Shown here piece by piece: positions 46,818 to 49,498 of a stretch of DNA of 49,498 bases. This DNA is from Burkholderiales bacterium (GTDB lineage Bacteria > Pseudomonadota > Gammaproteobacteria > Burkholderiales > Burkholderiaceae_C). The notes beneath the pieces are model-generated. The model ran no database searches, was not told the origin of the DNA, and saw only the letters and a program-made list of their open reading frames with translations. The stretch lies in contig JAIXLP010000040.1 of the NCBI GenBank assembly GCA_026954015.1, forward strand, positions 1-49,498, written 5' to 3'. Position 1 is the first letter of the stretch, and each line of letters begins with the position of its first letter. A program made the position numbers and the translations under genes.

Positions 46818-48305
46818 TCAGTGCGCGCCCGCCTGCATGCTGGCCTTGGTCACTGACGCGCTGTCGTCCTTGGCGCCGTTGAAGAAGAGGTTGAGCGCCA
46901 CGGCGGCGACCGACGCGAGCAGGATGCCCGATTCGATCAGCGGGTGGATGGCGTGCGGCATCCACTGGCGGAAGTTGGGCGCGACGAGCGGGATCATGCC
47001 CACGCCGATGGAGATGGCGACGATGATCGCGTTGTTGCGGTTGGTGTGAAAGTCCACCGCTGCGAGGATGCGGATGCCGGTGGCCGCGACCATGCCGAAC
47101 ATCACCAGGCCCGCGCCGCCCAGCACCACGGTGGGGAGCGATTCGACGAGCGCGCCCATCTTGGGCACGATGCCGAAGAGGATCATGATCACGCCGCCCA
47201 TGACGCACACCCAGCGGCTCTTGATGCCCGTCACGGCCACAAGCCCCACGTTCTGCGAGAAGCTCGTGTAGGGGAAGGTGCTGAACAGCCCGCCGATGAC
47301 GGTGCCCAGGCCGTCGGTGCGCAGGCCGCGCTTGAGGTCGTCGGGGCCGATGTGCTTGTCCGTCATCTCGCCGAGCGCGAGGAACATGCCGGTCGATTCG
47401 ATCAGCACCACGATCATCACGAGCGACATCGTGAGGATGAGGATGGGGTCGAACACCGGGTAGGCGATCTGAAACGGCAGCACCAGGTCGAACCACGCGG
47501 CCTTGCCCACCTTCTCGAAGGTCATGAGGCCCATGGCGGCGGTGATCACGCCGCCCACGATGATGCCCACGAGCACCGAGATGTTGGCGAGAAAGCCCTT
47601 GCCGAAGCGGGCGACGAAGAGGATGGTGAGCAGCACCACGGCGGAGATGCCCATGCCCGTGAGATCGGCGTACCTGGGGTTGGGCACGGTGGGCAGAATG
47701 GCCAGGCCCTTGGGCACGGGCGGCAGTGATGAGCCCGGCGCGCTGACGGCGGCCTGCAGCTCGGCGAGCCATTTGATGTACTCAGGGTTGGTGACCGAGG
47801 GCGCCGTGGGGCCGACGGGGTTGCCGAAGATCCAGTTGATGCCGATGCGCATCAGGCTGATGCCGATGACGGCGATGATGGTGCCCGTGACCACGGGCGG
47901 GAAGAAGCGCAGCATGCGGCTCATGAGCGGCGCGATGAGGATGGCGACCACGCCCGCGCCGATGACCGAGCCGAAGATGAGCCCGGCGCCATAGGGCCCG
48001 CCGTTGGTCTGCGCCATCGAGACCATGGGCGCCACGGCCGCGAAGGTCACGCCCATCATCACGGGCAGCTTGATGCCGAACCACTGCGTGGCGCCACCCG
48101 CCTGGATCATGGTGACCAGACCACAGACGAAGAGGTCGGCCGAGATGAGGTGCGCGACCTGCTCGGGCGTGAGGTTGAGCGCGCGCCCGACGATGAGCGG
48201 CACGGCCACCGCGCCCGCGTACATCACGAGCACGTGCTGCATGCCCAGGGTGATCAGGTGGCCCCAGGAGAGTCTTTCATCAACCGGGTGGACAGGGTTT
48301 TGCAT
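46818..48305 (-). CDS. NCS2 family nucleobase:cation symporter (xanthine/uracil type)
   Basis: Inner-membrane proton symporter, 495 residues from ATG 48305, with AGGAG 8 bases upstream; a start at 48338 is less likely. About 14 membrane segments. NCS2 hallmarks are QHVLVMYAGAVAVPLIVGRAL near the start, the substrate-helix segment GLFSTFPYTSFSQNVGLVAVTG (NCS2 motif Q/E-N-x-G), and VIVGGVITAAMG-like regions. Resembles the XanQ/UacT/PbuX branch, so xanthine, urate or uracil are the candidates. The M20 peptidase gene lies upstream on the same strand. Confidence 0.9.
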   Translation of the reverse strand: MQNPVHPVDERLSWGHLITLGMQHVLVMYAGAVAVPLIVGRALNLTPEQVAHLISADLFVCGLVTMIQAGGATQWFGIKLPVMMGVTFAAVAPMVSMAQTNGGPYGAGLIFGSVIGAGVVAILIAPLMSRMLRFFPPVVTGTIIAVIGISLMRIGINWIFGNPVGPTAPSVTNPEYIKWLAELQAAVSAPGSSLPPVPKGLAILPTVPNPRYADLTGMGISAVVLLTILFVARFGKGFLANISVLVGIIVGGVITAAMGLMTFEKVGKAAWFDLVLPFQIAYPVFDPILILTMSLVMIVVLIESTGMFLALGEMTDKHIGPDDLKRGLRTDGLGTVIGGLFSTFPYTSFSQNVGLVAVTGIKSRWVCVMGGVIMILFGIVPKMGALVESLPTVVLGGAGLVMFGMVAATGIRILAAVDFHTNRNNAIIVAISIGVGMIPLVAPNFRQWMPHAIHPLIESGILLASVAAVALNLFFNGAKDDSASVTKASMQAGAH

Positions 48306-48330
48306 GCAGTGCTCCTGAGTGGCAGAGATT

Positions 48331-48350
48331 ACATACAAAAAGTGTATACA
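48331..48350. promoter_or_regulatory. AT-rich operator candidate upstream of the NCS2 gene
   Basis: TGTATACA (48343-48350) is a perfect 8-bp palindrome. On the minus strand TTTGTATACA is followed by TTTGTATGTA, two near-direct repeats 14 bases apart, about 30-45 bases before the permease start. The pattern is like GntR-family operators. No regulator gene is in the window. Confidence 0.4.
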
Positions 48351-48379
48351 AATTAAATCGTATCGACACTATGGGATGC

Positions 48380-48401
48380 ACGGGGTTGACGGCAACCCCG
48401 T
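48380..48401. terminator. Hairpin between the M20 gene and the NCS2 gene
   Basis: ACGGGGTT, loop GACGGC, AACCCCGT: perfect 8-bp stem 18 bases past the M20 stop. On the minus strand no T-run follows (GCATCCC), so termination would be weak. Confidence 0.45.
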
Positions 48402-48419
48402 TTGGGAGTAGCGAAACGT

Positions 48420-49498
48420 TCAGGCCATCAGGTCGCAGAGGCTGCGCGCGACGACCTTGGTGGCGCGGCGCAGGTCTTCCAGATCGATGCGTTCGTCATT
48501 GCGCTTGGCGTGGCTTTCCAGCACGGTGCGCGGGCCCGCGCCGTAGATCACGCCCGGAATGCCGCGCTCGACATACAGGCGCACGTCGGTGTACAGCGGC
48601 GTGCCGACGGCGGGCGGTGTCTCGCCGAAGATGGCCTGGCCGTGTTTTTGCAGCGCGGCGACGAGCGGGGCGTTGCCCTTGAGCGGCGTCATCGCGTTGG
48701 CCAGCAGGATGCGGCGCACGTCGGTGGTGACGGCGTCCATGCCCTTCACGCCGCGCCAGCGGTTGAAGTGGCGCGTGGCGTCCTCGATCACCTTGCGCAG
48801 GCGCGCTTCCACCTTGGCCGGGTTTTCCTCGGGGATCATGCGGCGGTCGAGCTTGAGCACGACCTTGCCGGGAATCACGTTGGTGTTGGTGCCGCCTTCG
48901 ATGCGGCCGATGTTGAGATAGGGGTGGTGGATGCCCTTCACCTTGGAACTCACCTTCTGGTAGGCGGTGTTCTCGGCATAGAGCGCGTTCATGATGAACA
49001 CGGCCGCCTGCAGCGCGTCCACGCCGGTGTGCGGCACGGCGGCGTGCGCCATGCGGCCCTGCACCGTCACTTCGAGCTGCAGGCAGCCGTTGTGCGCGGT
49101 GACGACTTCGTAGCTGAAGCCGGCCGCAATCATCAGGTCGGGCTGGGTGAGGCCTTGCGCGAGCAGCCAGCCCGGCCCGAGCAGGCCGCCGAATTCCTCG
49201 TCGTAGGTGAAGTGCAGCTCGATGGGGCCCTTGGTCGGCCTGGCGACGGCCTCGAGCGCGCGCACGGCGAAGCTGAAGGTGGAGAAGTCGCACTTGCTCA
49301 CGGCGGCCGCGCGCCCGTAGAGCTTGCCGCCCTCGATCTCGGCGCCGTAGGGGTCGTGCTGCCAGCCTTCGCCCGGCGGCACCACGTCGCCGTGGGCATT
49401 GAGCGCGAGCGTGAGGCCGCCCTGGCCGTAGGGGCGGCGCACGATGAGGTTGGTGATGCTCTGCATGCCGTAGGCCTTGACCTCGGCGTCGGGCACGG
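48420..49498 (-). CDS. M20 family metallopeptidase/deacylase, 5' end cut by window
   Basis: Zinc hydrolase of the ArgE/DapE/M20 group; 359 residues are visible and the N-terminus runs out of the window (family about 420-430). Metal ligands seen are NAHGDVVPPGEGW (His, Asp), YDEEFGG (catalytic Glu-Glu) and the late His in VLESHAKRNDERI. The dimerisation lid appears around TVQGRMAHAAVPHTGVDA. It could cleave an N-acyl or N-carbamoyl amino acid or a dipeptide; the specificity cannot be told. Placement before an NCS2 nucleobase permease may hint at a nitrogen-salvage pair, which is inference only. Confidence 0.9.
   Translation of the reverse strand, partial: VPDAEVKAYGMQSITNLIVRRPYGQGGLTLALNAHGDVVPPGEGWQHDPYGAEIEGGKLYGRAAAVSKCDFSTFSFAVRALEAVARPTKGPIELHFTYDEEFGGLLGPGWLLAQGLTQPDLMIAAGFSYEVVTAHNGCLQLEVTVQGRMAHAAVPHTGVDALQAAVFIMNALYAENTAYQKVSSKVKGIHHPYLNIGRIEGGTNTNVIPGKVVLKLDRRMIPEENPAKVEARLRKVIEDATRHFNRWRGVKGMDAVTTDVRRILLANAMTPLKGNAPLVAALQKHGQAIFGETPPAVGTPLYTDVRLYVERGIPGVIYGAGPRTVLESHAKRNDERIDLEDLRRATKVVARSLCDLMA

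Noticed and set aside
45154..47049. Open frame of 631 codons antisense to maeB and the end of the permease gene
   Set aside because: Spans two real genes and their gap, with no recognisable motif and shadow-type composition.

Overview
The window is a high-GC (roughly 70% in coding parts) chromosomal segment of a betaproteobacterium. The rpsF-priB-rpsR-rplI operon, the order grpE-dnaK-dnaJ, the pstSCAB-phoU-phoB-phoR operon, the alaA-hom-thrC cluster, and small conserved families such as DUF1415 and the Mth938-like protein point to Burkholderiales, most likely Comamonadaceae. It is almost wholly core genome. I see no prophage, insertion sequence, integron or CRISPR array.

Layout. 1-4.8 kb: the 3' part of aroB, a dGTPase-like gene, an MFS transporter, a DUF1415 gene and a methyltransferase whose last residues look frameshifted. 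4.9-8.2 kb: a complete polar amino-acid ABC importer (binding lipoprotein, permease, ATPase), then a lytic transglycosylase. 8.2-12.1 kb (minus strand): the Hsp70 set grpE, dnaK, dnaJ. 12.2-15.4 kb: rpsF, priB, rpsR, rplI and dnaB. 15.4-18.2 kb (minus): PIN-PhoH protein, peroxiredoxin, Mth938-like protein. 18.3-22.4 kb: alaA, hom, thrC. 22.4-26.1 kb: molybdenum-cofactor genes mobB, moeA, moaD and moaE, with moaD and moaE separated by three minus-strand genes that look inserted. 26.1-28.3 kb: birA facing bioY and a DUF1284 gene, with a BirA-type operator between. 28.4-31.0 kb: clpB. 31.0-36.2 kb: a small oxidoreductase operon with a divergent LysR regulator, a membrane protein, a coniferyl-aldehyde-type dehydrogenase and an acetyltransferase. 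36.3-44.2 kb: ribD facing pstS, then the phosphate transport and signalling operon under a Pho box. 44.3-49.5 kb (minus): tRNA-Ser(UGA), maeB, an NCS2 nucleobase permease and a 5'-truncated M20 peptidase.

Regulatory signals visible in the sequence include three sigma-32 type promoters with an exact CTTGAA (before grpE, dnaK and clpB), a perfect BirA-type inverted repeat, a Pho box with 11-base periodicity, three DnaA-box-like sites in helical phase before dnaB, and a factor-independent terminator after rplI.

The least explained signal is a dispersed imperfect palindrome of about 42 bases (core TAGCTGC-N2-GCGCTTG ... AGAGCC) present six times. Every copy starts at, or within about 15 bases of, the stop codon of a gene, and in three copies it supplies that stop codon. 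This is the best candidate for an undescribed element here. The second candidate is the lower-GC PD-(D/E)XK-like gene with its two small neighbours inside the molybdopterin cluster.
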